Shown here: positions 1-6,882 of the stretch, one piece after another
How positions within the stretch are numbered: position 1 is the stretch's first letter
Layout: every line of letters begins with the position of its first letter
Assembly (NCBI GenBank): GCA_021323835.1
Contig: JAJPKI010000366.1
Span: forward strand, 1 to 15,059
Direction: 5' to 3'
Origin: Verrucomicrobiota bacterium
Lineage (GTDB): Bacteria > Verrucomicrobiota > Verrucomicrobiia > Limisphaerales > UBA11358
Length of the DNA: 15,059 nt
Translations under genes and position numbers: made by a program
The notes under the pieces: model-generated
Database searches by the model: none
The model's input: only the letters and a program-made list of their open reading frames with translations
What the model was told of the DNA's origin: nothing

Positions 1-686
1 GGGCCGACGCCGCTGGTCGTGCCGGTGAGAATCACGTCGCCGGGCAACAGCGTAAGATTTTTAGAAATGAAACTGACGATGTCCGCCGGTTTGAAAATCA
101 TTTCACGCGTGTTCGAGTTCTGGCGCAATTCGCCGTTCTGAAACAATTGAAGCGCCAGATTCGTCGCGTCCATTTCCGTTTCCACAAACGGTCCGAGCGG
201 TGTAAACGTGTCAAACGATTTGCTGCGCGCCCATTGCGATTCGGCGCCTTGAATTGTCCGGTCGCTGATGTCTTGCGAGCAGGTATAACCGAAAATATAT
301 TTCGCTGCTTGTTTCGGCGAAACGTTGCGCGTTTTTTTGCCGATGACAACGCACAGCTCTGCTTCAAAGTCCGTGCGATGTTCGGGGAATGGAATTTCAA
401 TTTTTCCGCCATGCGGCAGCAGCGACGCCGGCGATTTGAACCAGAACAACGGCGTTTGCGGAAATTCGCGTTTCATTTCGCGCACGTGGTCGGCGTAATT
501 CAATCCCACGCAAATAACTTTTGACGGTTCGACCGGCACCAAAATTTTCGCGCCTTTCATCGGCATCGGCTTTTTGTCAAACGTGTGCTTGCCAAAAATG
601 TCGCCGCGCGCGCGAAATAATTCGTCGCCGACAACTTTCGCATGAAAAATGTCTTTGCCTTTTTGAAATCGTCCAATGGTTGCCAT
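1..686 (-). CDS. Fumarylacetoacetate hydrolase (FAH) family protein, C-terminus cut by window edge
   Basis: An open frame of 228 codons runs off the left edge. Reading from ATG at 686, the protein has the FAH-fold signature: a cap region, then the metal-binding Glu-x-Glu pair (E108 and E110 in DFEAELCVVIGK), the Asp of the next metal ligand (D139 in CSQDISDR), a conserved Lys (K156 in KSFDTFTPLGP), and the family's late motif LLPGDVILTGTTSGVG at the cut end. FAH-family enzymes use Mg or Mn to cleave or isomerise beta-diketo acids, or decarboxylate oxaloacetate; several end catabolic routes for aromatic compounds. The substrate cannot be read from sequence. It starts 7 bp after the stop codon of the upstream permease, so it is probably the last visible gene of that operon. 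No Shine-Dalgarno is seen. The family call is firm, the substrate unknown. Confidence 0.9.
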   Translation of the reverse strand, partial: MATIGRFQKGKDIFHAKVVGDELFRARGDIFGKHTFDKKPMPMKGAKILVPVEPSKVICVGLNYADHVREMKREFPQTPLFWFKSPASLLPHGGKIEIPFPEHRTDFEAELCVVIGKKTRNVSPKQAAKYIFGYTCSQDISDRTIQGAESQWARSKSFDTFTPLGPFVETEMDATNLALQLFQNGELRQNSNTREMIFKPADIVSFISKNLTLLPGDVILTGTTSGVG

Positions 687-693
687 AATTAAT

Positions 694-1779
694 TTATGAT
701 TTCGTGTCCGCCGCGTCTCTTAAACCGTCGCCGAGAAAGTTGAAAGCCAGAACCGTCACAAAAATCGCCGCGCTCGGCGCGAGCAGCCATGGATAGTGCT
801 GCAAATAATTCACGTCTTCCGCCGCGGACAGCATGTTTCCCCAACTCGCCTGCGGTTCCTGAATGCCGACGCCGAGGAAACTTAAAACCACTTCGCCCAA
901 AATGTAATACGGCACGCTCAACGTCGCAGCGACAATGACGTAAGAAAATGTGTTCGGCAAAATGTGTCGGCAAATGACGCGCAAATGCGATTGTCCCATC
1001 GCGCGCGCGGCGAGGACGAATTGTTGCTCGCGCAACGACAGCGTCATTCCGCGAATCACGCGCGCCATGCTCGCCCAGCCGATGAAACTCAAGATGATGA
1101 CAATCATCGCGTAAATTTTGGACGAACTCATGTCCGGCGGAAAGGCGTTGCGCAGGGAAATGATTAAATACAACGCGGGAACGGACATGATGAGTTCGCA
1201 GAAGCGCATGATGACGGTGTCGGTTCTGCCGGCGAAATATCCCGAAATGCCGCCGATAATCATGCCGAACGCAAACGAAAGCAAAATTCCCACGACGCCG
1301 ATAGACAGGGAAATTTGCGAGCCGTAGAGAATTCGCGAAAAAACGTCGCGGCCAAATTGGTCGGCACCAAAAAGATAAACCGGATAATTTTCGTCACCGG
1401 TTCCGAACAAATGAATTGAGCACGGAATGAAGCCGAACAATTTATATTCGTCGCCGCGAATAAAAAAATGCAGCGGCCTGGTGTCGGTGGAAATGGTTTG
1501 GTAGACAAACGTTCCAGTTCCTGATTCGGTGCGCGGCACGACGAGATGAATTCCCTGAAAGCGCGGCCACTGCGGCGGACGAAATGAATAGTTTGTGTCT
1601 AAATGGTCGTAACGATACGGCGAAATAAAACCGGCAAACAGTGAGACCGCGTAAAGGAAAATTAAAATAATGCCGCCAGTCATGGCGATTTTGCGGCGCT
1701 TGAGCCGTTGCCAAAACAGTCGCCACGGTGAAAGCGCGACGCGCGGCTCGATAATTGAAATGGGCGTGGCGGTTTCCAT
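694..1779 (-). CDS. Peptide-type ABC transporter permease, DppC/OppC family
   Basis: A 361-residue inner-membrane permease. The N-terminal cytoplasmic segment is followed by a first membrane helix (about residues 34-53), then an outside segment of roughly 80 residues, then the family signature FGADQFGRDVFSRILYG and five more hydrophobic stretches. The EAA loop that docks on the ATPase is visible as AARAMGQSHLRVICRHILPN. The C-terminus NFLGDGLRDAAD is typical of DppC/OppC proteins. The outside segment between helix 1 and the DQFGRD motif is about twice as long as in E. coli DppC, which is known in a subset of the family. Its ATG follows the stop codon of the other permease with no spacer, which indicates translational coupling and a 1:1 heterodimer. 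Substrate is probably an oligopeptide or similar solute; this is inference from family only. Confidence 0.93.
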   Translation of the reverse strand: METATPISIIEPRVALSPWRLFWQRLKRRKIAMTGGIILIFLYAVSLFAGFISPYRYDHLDTNYSFRPPQWPRFQGIHLVVPRTESGTGTFVYQTISTDTRPLHFFIRGDEYKLFGFIPCSIHLFGTGDENYPVYLFGADQFGRDVFSRILYGSQISLSIGVVGILLSFAFGMIIGGISGYFAGRTDTVIMRFCELIMSVPALYLIISLRNAFPPDMSSSKIYAMIVIILSFIGWASMARVIRGMTLSLREQQFVLAARAMGQSHLRVICRHILPNTFSYVIVAATLSVPYYILGEVVLSFLGVGIQEPQASWGNMLSAAEDVNYLQHYPWLLAPSAAIFVTVLAFNFLGDGLRDAADTKS

Positions 1780-2745
1780 TTATTCGAGACGAATGCGCGG
1801 GTCGCTCCACGCCAGCAACAAATCGGCGACGAAATTCCCAACAACGAGCAACGCCGTCGCCATGACGACACAATCCACGACGAGATAAGAATCTTTCGCG
1901 AAAAATGCCTCCATCGTCAGGCGGCCAAGTCCCGGCCATGCCATGATATTTTCCACGATGAACGCGCCGCTCAACAAACCGGCGAGCGAGTAGCCGAAAA
2001 TGGTCAGCAGCGGATTGACGGCGTTGCGCAGCGCGTGTTTGTAAATCACCCAGCCTTCGCCGAGGCCGCGCGCGCGCGCAGCCGTGATGTATTCGGCATG
2101 CAACGTGTCGAGCAGGTTGGAACGCATTTGACGCATGATGCCCGCAACGTCGGACGCGGCGAGCACGAGCGCAGGTAAAATCAAATGGTAACCGTAATCG
2201 CAAAATTGTTGCAGCGGCGACATTAAATCGTGCAGCGGACTGGCTGCGCCGCCGATGGGAAACCAGCCCGTAACGGCGGCGAACCACAGCGCGAGCAGCG
2301 CCAAAACAATTTCTGAAATGGAAAGCCCGACAAAGGCAATCAGCGAACTGCCGCGGTCAATCCATGAATCGCGTTTGACGGCGGCGAAAATGCCGAGCGG
2401 AATGGCAATGGCCCACGCGATGACCATCGCGACGAATGAAATGGTGAACGTGTTCCACAATCGCGAAAGGATGAGGGACGTTGCCGGAATTTTATACGCC
2501 ATCGAGTAGCCGAAATTGCCGCGGCAAACATTTTCGAGCCAGTAGAAGTATTGGACATACCACGGTTTATCGAGATGAAACTGCGCCTGCAATCGCGCGA
2601 TGGTTTCGGGCGAAATCTGCGGATTTTGCTTGAGCGCCGAAAAATAATTTCCCGGCGACATGGCCATGAGCGCAAAGGTAAGCAGCGACACGCCCAGCAA
2701 CAGCGGAATCATGTGCAGCAGCCGTTTTAAAACAAATCGCCACAT
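1780..2745 (-). CDS. Peptide-type ABC transporter permease, DppB/OppB family
   Basis: A 321-residue inner-membrane permease and the first gene of the minus-strand operon. It begins with the family hallmark, a short positive N-terminus and first helix (KRLLHMIPLLLGVSLLTF), followed by the segment MSPGNYF and a periplasmic loop containing HLDKPWYVQYFYWLENV. About five further membrane helices follow. The EAA loop AARARGLGEGWVIYKHALRN is well conserved, as is the downstream NAVNPLLTIFGYSLAGLLSGA block. The C-terminus LAWSDPRIRLE matches the usual DppB ending. Length is normal for the family. The gene is divergent from the solute-binding protein at 2873 across a 127-bp intergenic region that contains an inverted REP pair. 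No ATPase is visible in the window, so it must be encoded elsewhere. Confidence 0.94.
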   Translation of the reverse strand: MWRFVLKRLLHMIPLLLGVSLLTFALMAMSPGNYFSALKQNPQISPETIARLQAQFHLDKPWYVQYFYWLENVCRGNFGYSMAYKIPATSLILSRLWNTFTISFVAMVIAWAIAIPLGIFAAVKRDSWIDRGSSLIAFVGLSISEIVLALLALWFAAVTGWFPIGGAASPLHDLMSPLQQFCDYGYHLILPALVLAASDVAGIMRQMRSNLLDTLHAEYITAARARGLGEGWVIYKHALRNAVNPLLTIFGYSLAGLLSGAFIVENIMAWPGLGRLTMEAFFAKDSYLVVDCVVMATALLVVGNFVADLLLAWSDPRIRLE

Positions 2746-2800
2746 CGCAAATCAATTTAGCGTGGCAAAAAAAAATTGCATCCGCGAGTGAAATCAATTT

Positions 2801-2864
2801 TTGTAGCAGCGAACGTCAGTTCGCTCTATTTTTGAAGTGAGCCGGCTTACGCCGGCTGCTACAA
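2801..2864. repeat. Inverted pair of REP-like palindromic units (BIME-like), family 1
   Basis: Two related 27-29 nt units face each other. The outer arms TTGTAGCAGC (2801-2810) and GCTGCTACAA (2855-2864) are perfect reverse complements. Inside, each unit has its own hairpin: AGCGAAC-GTCA-GTTCGCT (2808-2825) and AGCCGGC-TTAC-GCCGGCT (2840-2857). The stems differ in sequence but keep pairing (GAAC/GTTC against CGGC/GCCG), so structure is conserved rather than sequence. Each unit, read from its outer end, begins with GTAG followed by a palindrome, which is the layout of REP sequences mobilised by RAYT transposases. The element ends 8 bp before the ATG of the solute-binding protein gene, in its 5' leader. 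Confidence 0.8.
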
Positions 2865-2872
2865 TTTTAATT

Positions 2873-4684
2873 ATGAAAAACATTGGAGCGTTTTTAATTT
2901 TCGCAGCTGCTGCTGTTTTATTTTCCGGCTGTGGAAAAAATTCCGGAAGTTCCAGCGGACAAAATTCTCGCATCAATTATCCGCTGCCCGACCCGCCGCT
3001 GGTGGATGATTGCCATCCGGGAATTCCCGGCGGACGGCTGGTAATTGCCGAGCCGGGCGACCCTAAAACATTTAATCCCATCACCGCCAACGAATCCTCT
3101 TCCATTGACATCAATCGCGTGATGTTTTCGGCGTTGCTTGGATTTGATGTCACGACGGAAGAAGTGGAGCCGGGACTGGCGGATTGGTGGACGAACGCGC
3201 CGGATGGCAAAACATGGACGTTTCATTTGCGAAAAAATTTGAAATGGAGCGATGGCCAGCCGATTACGGCAGATGATGTCGTGTTCACTTTCAATGACGT
3301 GATTTACAACCCAAAAATTGACAATGTGACGCGGGATGGCTTGATGATTGACGGGAAACAATTTCAAGTGACGAAAATTGACGACCAAACAATTCAAATT
3401 GTAACTCCCGACGTTTATGCGCCTTTTCTGGAAGGTGTCGGCGCCGGCGTGGCGATTTTGCCAAAACATACGCTGGAAAAATCCGTCAAGGACGGAACGT
3501 TCACTTCCGCTTACGGCATTAATTGGAAACCGGAAGACATCGTTTGCAACGGGCCATTTGTCGTCAAAGAATACAAAACGGCACAGTATCTTTTGATGGC
3601 GCGCAATCCGTATTTCTGCGAAGTGGATAGCAACGGGACTCGCCTGCCGTATTTGGACAACATCGTTTTTACTATCGTGCCCGACCGAAACGCCATTTCG
3701 CTCCGCTTTTTAAGCGGCGAATGCGACATACACGATTTCATTTACGCAAACGAATACGACCGGTTCAAAACGGAATCGGCGAAAGGCAAATTTCAATTGC
3801 TCGAACCGGGCGTCGGCCTGGAAACGGATTTCTTCTGGTTCAATGAAAATACAAATACGAATCCCAAAACCGGCAAGCCTTATGTTGACCCGAAAAAATT
3901 AAAATGGTTTCGCAACCAGAAATTCCGCCAAGCTTGCGCGTATGCCATTGACCGCGATGCAATGACTAAAGCCGTCTTTTCCGGCCGAGCGGTTCCTAAT
4001 TACGGGTTCGTCACGCCGGCAAACAAAAAATGGTATAATCCCGACATCACGCAATATCCTCACGACCTAGCCAAAGCGCGCGCCTTGTTGAAGGAAATCG
4101 GCATCGAAGACCGCAACGGCGATGGCATTTTGGAAGATGAAGATGGCAACCCGATTGAATTCGTCTTCAATACCAACGTTGAAAACAATTCGCGCAAAGC
4201 CGCGGCTGTGTTGATTCAGTCCGATTTGCAGAAACTCGGATTCAAAGTCACGTTCCAACCGGTTGAGTTCAATACGCTCATCACAAAGGAAGACGACACG
4301 TTTGATTACGATTGCATCTTCATGGGATTTGCCGGTGGCGGCACCGACCCGACATTTCATGCCAATGTCGTCCGCTCGGACGGCTACACGCACTTCTGGT
4401 TTCCGCACCAGAAATCACCTTCAACCGATTGGGAGGCGCGGCTGGATTTTCTGATGAACGATTTGAGCAAGACGTTGGATTTTGCAAAACGAAAAAAGGA
4501 ATTCGACGAGGTCCAACAGATTTTCGCCGACCAACAGCCGCTCATTTTCACGGTGACGCCTTATTACTATGCTGCCGCGCGCTCCGATATCGGCAACTTG
4601 CGCCCGACGCCGTTGAGCTATTATCGCGCGTCATGGAACGCCGAGGAACTTTATTTTAAAACCAATTCCACCGACAAAAAGTAA
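2873..4684 (+). CDS. ABC transporter solute-binding lipoprotein, family 5 (peptide type)
   Basis: A 603-residue extracytoplasmic binding protein. The ATG at 2873 is chosen because it opens a lipoprotein signal: a Lys, a hydrophobic core and a lipobox-like VLFSGC with the lipidated Cys at residue 20 (Phe at -3 is unusual but tolerated). A GTG at 2837 in the same frame lies inside the repeat and would only add residues before the signal. The SBP_bac_5 signatures are clear: GGRLVIAEPGDPKTFNP near the N-terminus, WTFHLRKNLKWSDGQP and ITADDVVFTF soon after, and FRQACAYAIDRDAM in the middle. An EF-hand-like loop, DRNGDGILEDED (residues 413-424), probably binds calcium; such loops occur in this family. 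It is divergent from the two permeases and probably delivers solute to them. Substrate is not determinable. Confidence 0.93.
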   Translation: MKNIGAFLIFAAAAVLFSGCGKNSGSSSGQNSRINYPLPDPPLVDDCHPGIPGGRLVIAEPGDPKTFNPITANESSSIDINRVMFSALLGFDVTTEEVEPGLADWWTNAPDGKTWTFHLRKNLKWSDGQPITADDVVFTFNDVIYNPKIDNVTRDGLMIDGKQFQVTKIDDQTIQIVTPDVYAPFLEGVGAGVAILPKHTLEKSVKDGTFTSAYGINWKPEDIVCNGPFVVKEYKTAQYLLMARNPYFCEVDSNGTRLPYLDNIVFTIVPDRNAISLRFLSGECDIHDFIYANEYDRFKTESAKGKFQLLEPGVGLETDFFWFNENTNTNPKTGKPYVDPKKLKWFRNQKFRQACAYAIDRDAMTKAVFSGRAVPNYGFVTPANKKWYNPDITQYPHDLAKARALLKEIGIEDRNGDGILEDEDGNPIEFVFNTNVENNSRKAAAVLIQSDLQKLGFKVTFQPVEFNTLITKEDDTFDYDCIFMGFAGGGTDPTFHANVVRSDGYTHFWFPHQKSPSTDWEARLDFLMNDLSKTLDFAKRKKEFDEVQQIFADQQPLIFTVTPYYYAAARSDIGNLRPTPLSYYRASWNAEELYFKTNSTDKK

Positions 4685-4687
4685 TTT

Positions 4688-4712
4688 GGTGGGGCGAGAC
4701 TCTGTCGAGCTC
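4688..4712 (+). repeat. Single REP-like unit, family 2
   Basis: The unit GGTGGGGCGAGA-CTCTG-TCGAGC starts 3 bp after the TAA of the solute-binding protein gene. The same 12-nt head and TCGAGC tail occur twice more, as an inverted pair inside rsmB (9654-9728), with only the five central bases varying (CTCTG here, GTCTC and CTCCG there). It can fold as a short hairpin: GC, a tandem G-A pair, GAC, loop TCT, GTC, tandem A-G, GC. Its place right after the stop codon could protect the 3' end of the transcript or help termination, but no U-run follows immediately. Confidence 0.75.
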
Positions 4713-4728
4713 TGACTTTGCCGCGCAG

Positions 4729-4803
4729 TTTTTAATTTTTAATTTCTAATTTTTAATTAAACTGCCACAGAACTAAAAACTCAAAATTCAAAACTTAAAA
4801 TTT
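4729..4803. repeat. AT-rich low-complexity tract before fabI
   Basis: A string of near-copies of TTTTTAATT (4730-4759) is followed by an A-rich tract with ACTAAAAAC, ACTCAAAATTC and AAAACTTAAAATTT that runs directly into the fabI start codon. Part of it (4785-4803) recurs as an inverted near-copy at 12310-12329. It must hold the fabI promoter or leader if fabI is transcribed alone, but no convincing -35/-10 pair or Shine-Dalgarno can be picked out in such biased sequence. Confidence 0.5.
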
Positions 4804-5571
4804 ATGTTGCTCGAAGGAAAAACTGGAATCGTCTTCGGCGTCGCCAATAAACGCTCCATCGCCTGGGCCATCGCGCAGGCGTGGGCCAAAGAAGGCGCGA
4901 AACTTGCGTTCACGTATCAAGGCGACCGGCTCAAGGACAATGTCGAGGAACTCGCCGGAACTTTCGGCAGCGACACGTTGCTCATGCCGTGCGACGTGAC
5001 AAAAGACGAAGACATCGTAAACGTTTTCAAAACCGTCGGTGAAAAATTCGGCAAACTGAACTTGCTTCTGCACTCCGTGGCGTTCGCGCCTAAAGACGCG
5101 CTGGAAGGTGAATTTGTGAACACCAGCCGTGAAGCGTTCCGCGTGGCGCACGATGTCAGCGCGTATTCGCTCGTCGCGCTCGCGCGCGCGGGGGCGCCGT
5201 TGATGACCGATGGCGGCAGCATCGTGGCGATGAGTTATTACGGCGCGGAAAAAGTCGTGCCGCATTACAACGTCATGGGCGTCGCCAAAGCCGCGCTCGA
5301 AGCGTCAACGCGCTATCTCGCCTATGATTTGGGCCCGAAAAAAATTCGCGTCAATTGCATCAGCGCCGGTCCCGTCAATACGCTCGCCGCGCGCGGCATT
5401 GCCGGTTTTCAGGAAATGCTCAAGCATTACGAAGCGCACGCGCCGCTGAAACGAAATGTTTTGCCGGAAGAACTCGGCGCGACGGGAACGTTTCTCGCCA
5501 GCGATGGCGCCGCGGCGATTACTGGCCAGGTTATTTACGTGGATTCCGGCTACCAAATCATGGGGATGTAA
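4804..5571 (+). CDS. fabI: Enoyl-[acyl-carrier-protein] reductase (NADH), FabI
   Basis: A 255-residue cytoplasmic short-chain dehydrogenase that reduces trans-2-enoyl-ACP, the last step of each fatty acid elongation round. The N-terminus LLEGKTGIVFGVANKRSIAW carries the FabI form of the nucleotide-binding motif, in which the classical glycine-rich loop is replaced by GVANxxSIAW. The active site is complete: Y145, Y155 and K162 in the block SYYGAEKV...PHYNVMGVAK, matching Y146, Y156 and K163 of the E. coli enzyme. SAGPVNTLAARGI is the substrate-binding loop. The C-terminus GQVIYVDSGYQIMGM is typical. Length is normal. It stands alone between an AT-rich leader and an inverted repeat. FabI rather than FabV or FabL is well supported by the Y-x6-K spacing. 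Confidence 0.96.
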   Translation: MLLEGKTGIVFGVANKRSIAWAIAQAWAKEGAKLAFTYQGDRLKDNVEELAGTFGSDTLLMPCDVTKDEDIVNVFKTVGEKFGKLNLLLHSVAFAPKDALEGEFVNTSREAFRVAHDVSAYSLVALARAGAPLMTDGGSIVAMSYYGAEKVVPHYNVMGVAKAALEASTRYLAYDLGPKKIRVNCISAGPVNTLAARGIAGFQEMLKHYEAHAPLKRNVLPEELGATGTFLASDGAAAITGQVIYVDSGYQIMGM

Positions 5572-5575
5572 ATTC

Positions 5576-5635
5576 TTTGCCGCAAAAGAACGCAAAGTTT
5601 TATTCTTGAGTTCCTTGTGTTTCTTCGCGGCTAAA
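5576..5635. repeat. Imperfect inverted repeat downstream of fabI
   Basis: The left arm (5576-5597) has TTTGCCGC, then AAAAGAACGCAAAG. The right arm (5635 back to 5613), read on the minus strand, has TTTAGCCGC, then GAAGAAACACAAGG. About 17 of 22 positions agree. The arms enclose about 15 nt. It could act as a terminator for fabI or be a third small repeat family; the two arms look like diverged copies of one unit in opposite orientation. No second copy was found in the window. Confidence 0.5.
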
Positions 5636-5707
5636 TCCTTGTCGAAGTCCAATTCACTTTTTTCACCCTTGCGCGCACAAAAATCATTTTCTCAGTTGCG
5701 CGGTTGA

Positions 5708-5740
5708 GATTTTGCGTTATGCTGCTGAAGAATTTCACCA
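5708..5740 (+). promoter_or_regulatory. Conserved leader block before the first pilin-like gene
   Basis: The stretch GATTTTGCGTTA...AATTTCACCA closely matches 6778-6812 in front of the second pilin-like gene (GATTTTTTGCGTTA...AATTTCATCA), with about 27 of 33 positions the same. The block lies 5-37 bp before the ATG at 5745 here and about 70-105 bp before it in the second gene. A weaker echo (CGTTAA...AAATTCACAG) lies before the third. Conservation outside the coding regions suggests a promoter or regulator site, or simply shared descent of the duplicated units. Confidence 0.45.
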
Positions 5741-5744
5741 TGCT

Positions 5745-6665
5745 ATGAAAACGGCTTCCCCAGACTGTCGTCGGAGCGGTTTCACGCTCATCGAACTCCT
5801 CGTCGTCATCGCCATTATCGCTATTTTAGCGGCAATGCTTTTGCCAGCGCTCGCGGCTGCCAAACGGAAAGGACAACAAGCTGTTTGCATCAGCAATCTA
5901 AAGCAAATGAGTCTTTCAAGCAGCATGTATAACAATGATTTCAATACTTTCGTTCAACCATCTTCCGCGTCCGATCCGTTTGGTAGCCAAGCTGAATGGC
6001 TTGGCACAATGTTTGATTATTATGCAAAATCAACAAATTTAATTGTCTGCCCCGCCGCCAAGGTGGTTGCATCCTCTGGCGAGGCCGCCGCCAACCAATT
6101 ATATAATGCTGGAATGGTAAATCAGGGTGGCGCGGCAAATTTCGCTTATGTGCGCGATTTAGGCGGAACCCATCAGGGCATCAATGGTATTGTTTCGAGC
6201 TATCAATACAACGGATGGATGTATGTGAGCGGAACTGGTGCTCCCGGAAGCAGTTCCGACAATAACGGCAGCGGCTATACATATAATGCAGATAGCTATT
6301 TCGTTAAACCTACATCCGTTAAATTTCCCGTGACCACTCCAATTTTTATGGATGGAACGTGGGTGGATGCGTGGCCTCAAGAAAAAGACCAGCCGTCCAG
6401 CAATTTATACGTCGGCGTCCGCGAGAACAATCATACGCCTTATGAAATGGGACGTTTTACAATTCAACGTCATGGTTTCAATCCTGCCGGTGCTGAAAAA
6501 AATCATACAGCATTGTGGTCAGCGGATCCGCCGCGAGGAGGAATTGTTCTTGCCCTTGTAGACGGTCATGCAGAATTCTCGCGATTACCGAATCTTTATA
6601 GCTACACATGGCATCACACATGGAAACCCAGCATTGTTTCTATCGGCACGCCTGCTTGGCCTTAA
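5745..6665 (+). CDS. Pilin-like secreted protein with prepilin N-terminal cleavage/methylation motif (paralogue 1)
   Basis: A 306-residue protein with a class III signal: a 12-residue basic leader ending in Gly, then FTLIELLVVIAIIAILAAML with the Glu at +5 needed for prepilin peptidase processing and methylation. The hydrophobic helix is followed by LPALAAAKRKGQQAVCISN, usual in pseudopilin-like proteins of Verrucomicrobiota and Planctomycetota. Blocks shared with its two neighbours are YYAKSTNLIVCP, SYQYNGW, PIFMDGTWVDAWPQE, and at the end LALVDGHAEFSRLPNLYSY followed by TWHHTW. A TTG at 5712 in frame would add 11 residues; the ATG is preferred because it gives a normal leader length. Likely membrane-anchored and exposed outside the inner membrane; its partner and function are unknown. 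Confidence 0.85.
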   Translation: MKTASPDCRRSGFTLIELLVVIAIIAILAAMLLPALAAAKRKGQQAVCISNLKQMSLSSSMYNNDFNTFVQPSSASDPFGSQAEWLGTMFDYYAKSTNLIVCPAAKVVASSGEAAANQLYNAGMVNQGGAANFAYVRDLGGTHQGINGIVSSYQYNGWMYVSGTGAPGSSSDNNGSGYTYNADSYFVKPTSVKFPVTTPIFMDGTWVDAWPQEKDQPSSNLYVGVRENNHTPYEMGRFTIQRHGFNPAGAEKNHTALWSADPPRGGIVLALVDGHAEFSRLPNLYSYTWHHTWKPSIVSIGTPAWP

Positions 6666-6691
6666 TTCAAGCAACTTGCATAAGGCTTGAA
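6666..6691 (+). terminator. Possible hairpin terminator after paralogue 1
   Basis: TTCAAGC (6666-6672) and GCTTGAA (6685-6691) form a perfect 7-bp stem around a 12-nt loop, immediately after the stop codon. Flanking TTAA and ATTAA could extend the stem with one bulge. There is no good U-run behind it, so termination is only a possibility. Confidence 0.3.
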
Positions 6692-6777
6692 ATTAAAATC
6701 AGCGCTCCGCAATAATTCCGTTCACATTTTTCATGCAGCTTTGCAGAAAATGGGATAAATAAATCTGTGCCTTGATT

Positions 6778-6882
6778 GATTTTTTGCGTTAAGGTGTTGA
6801 GCAATTTCATCACAACCTCAAAACGCATGAATTTTTGCGTCATGTCATAAAAATGGTCGTTGTGACGATAATTTAAAACACA
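6778..6882 (+). promoter_or_regulatory. Leader region of the second pilin-like gene, with conserved blocks
   Basis: Two blocks can be seen. Positions 6778-6812 match the leader of paralogue 1 (GATTTTTTGCGTTA...AATTTCATCA), and part of this motif is repeated at 6829-6845 (GAATTTTTGCGTCATGT). Positions 6844-6882 (GTCATAAA, then TTGTGACGAT, then an A-rich run into the ATG) match 8016-8050 before paralogue 3. The rest of the 217-bp intergenic stretch shows nothing recognisable. No Shine-Dalgarno sequence is present. Confidence 0.45.

Noticed and set aside
2068..2083. Alternating GC runs (also near 1004, 5180 and 11948) as possible Z-DNA or regulatory sites
   Set aside because: They fall in coding sequence and come from runs of Ala and Arg codons; no sign of selection on the DNA itself.
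1442..2287. Long minus-strand open frame (281 codons) across the junction of the two permease genes
   Set aside because: It lies in another frame of two genes with clear family motifs, its translation is Arg- and His-rich with no known motif, and it crosses the junction of two real genes. It is a shadow caused by GC-rich codon use.
2918..3469. Antisense open frame (183 codons) opposite the solute-binding protein gene
   Set aside because: The sense frame shows a full family-5 binding protein; the antisense product is biased and has no motif.
4109..4144. EF-hand-like loop in the solute-binding protein as a special feature
   Set aside because: The DRNGDGILEDED loop is real, but such calcium-type loops are common in family-5 binding proteins, so it is not a finding by itself.
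5695..5723. Sigma-70 type promoter (TTGCGC and TATGCT, 16 bp apart) before the first pilin-like gene
   Set aside because: Spacing is acceptable but both hexamers are poor matches, and this phylum's promoters are not well known. Only the conserved block was kept.
5712..5744. Upstream TTG start for the first pilin-like protein
   Set aside because: It would give a 23-residue leader before the cleavage Gly and lies inside the leader block shared with paralogue 2; the ATG at 5745 gives a leader like those of its neighbours.
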